Of a DNA stretch of 6,080 bases, positions 6,023 through 6,080 are shown in pieces. This DNA comes from an uncultured Thalassolituus sp. (GTDB taxonomy: Bacteria; Pseudomonadota; Gammaproteobacteria; Pseudomonadales; Oceanobacteraceae): assembly GCA_913054055.1 (NCBI GenBank), contig CAJXIT010000225.1, positions 1-6,080 on the forward strand. Direction: 5' to 3'. Under the pieces are notes generated by a model. It was not told the DNA's origin, made no database searches, and saw only the letters and a list, made by a program, of their open reading frames with translations. The position numbers were made by a program, and so were the translations under genes. Numbering within the stretch: the first letter of the stretch is position 1; each line of letters begins with the position of its first letter.

Positions 6023-6080
6023 GACCATTTTTATTCATAATTTGATTTATGCATTGAGCCTGCAGTAAAGGGTAGAAAGC

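Overview
The window looks like an ordinary stretch of Gammaproteobacterial chromosome, most likely Vibrionaceae. That placement is an inference. It rests on the moderately AT-rich composition, AGGA-type ribosome binding sites, LAGC lipoboxes, and the overall resemblance of the transporter and the phospholipase-D lipoprotein to Vibrio proteins. It cannot be taken to species from the sequence alone. I see no tRNA, rRNA, insertion sequence, CRISPR array, integron site or phage gene.

Left part, plus strand (1-2609): the window opens inside a small helical lipoprotein gene (to 418) whose start lies outside. A short ABM-fold protein of the YgiN type follows (529-810). After a 269-base gap with no gene comes a 509-residue lipoprotein with two HKD phospholipase-D motifs, closely resembling E. 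coli cardiolipin synthase ClsC (1080-2609). The three genes point the same way but are separated by 110 and 269 bases, so a single operon is not indicated.

Middle (2610-2795): a convergent gap holds three degenerate 17-base repeats and a strong A/T-flanked hairpin that can terminate transcription from both sides.

Right part, minus strand (2796-5922): a 10-helix EamA-type drug/metabolite transporter lies downstream of a large exported YtcJ-type amidohydrolase with a His-rich C-terminal tail. The 253-base gap between them holds a terminator hairpin for the amidohydrolase and a perfect dyad upstream of the transporter, so they are probably separate transcription units. The last 158 bases (5923-6080) are the upstream region of the amidohydrolase. 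They hold a hairpin whose loop matches the full Shine-Dalgarno consensus, with no convincing gene behind it.

The genes do not form an obvious pathway. Three of the five products appear to be exported (two lipoproteins and the amidohydrolase) and one is a membrane transporter, so the common theme is the cell envelope. I found no clear new system. The items most worth a second look are the ClsC-like enzyme's lipoprotein anchor with its cysteine pair beside the active site, the His-rich tail of the amidohydrolase, and the hairpin at 5987-6022.
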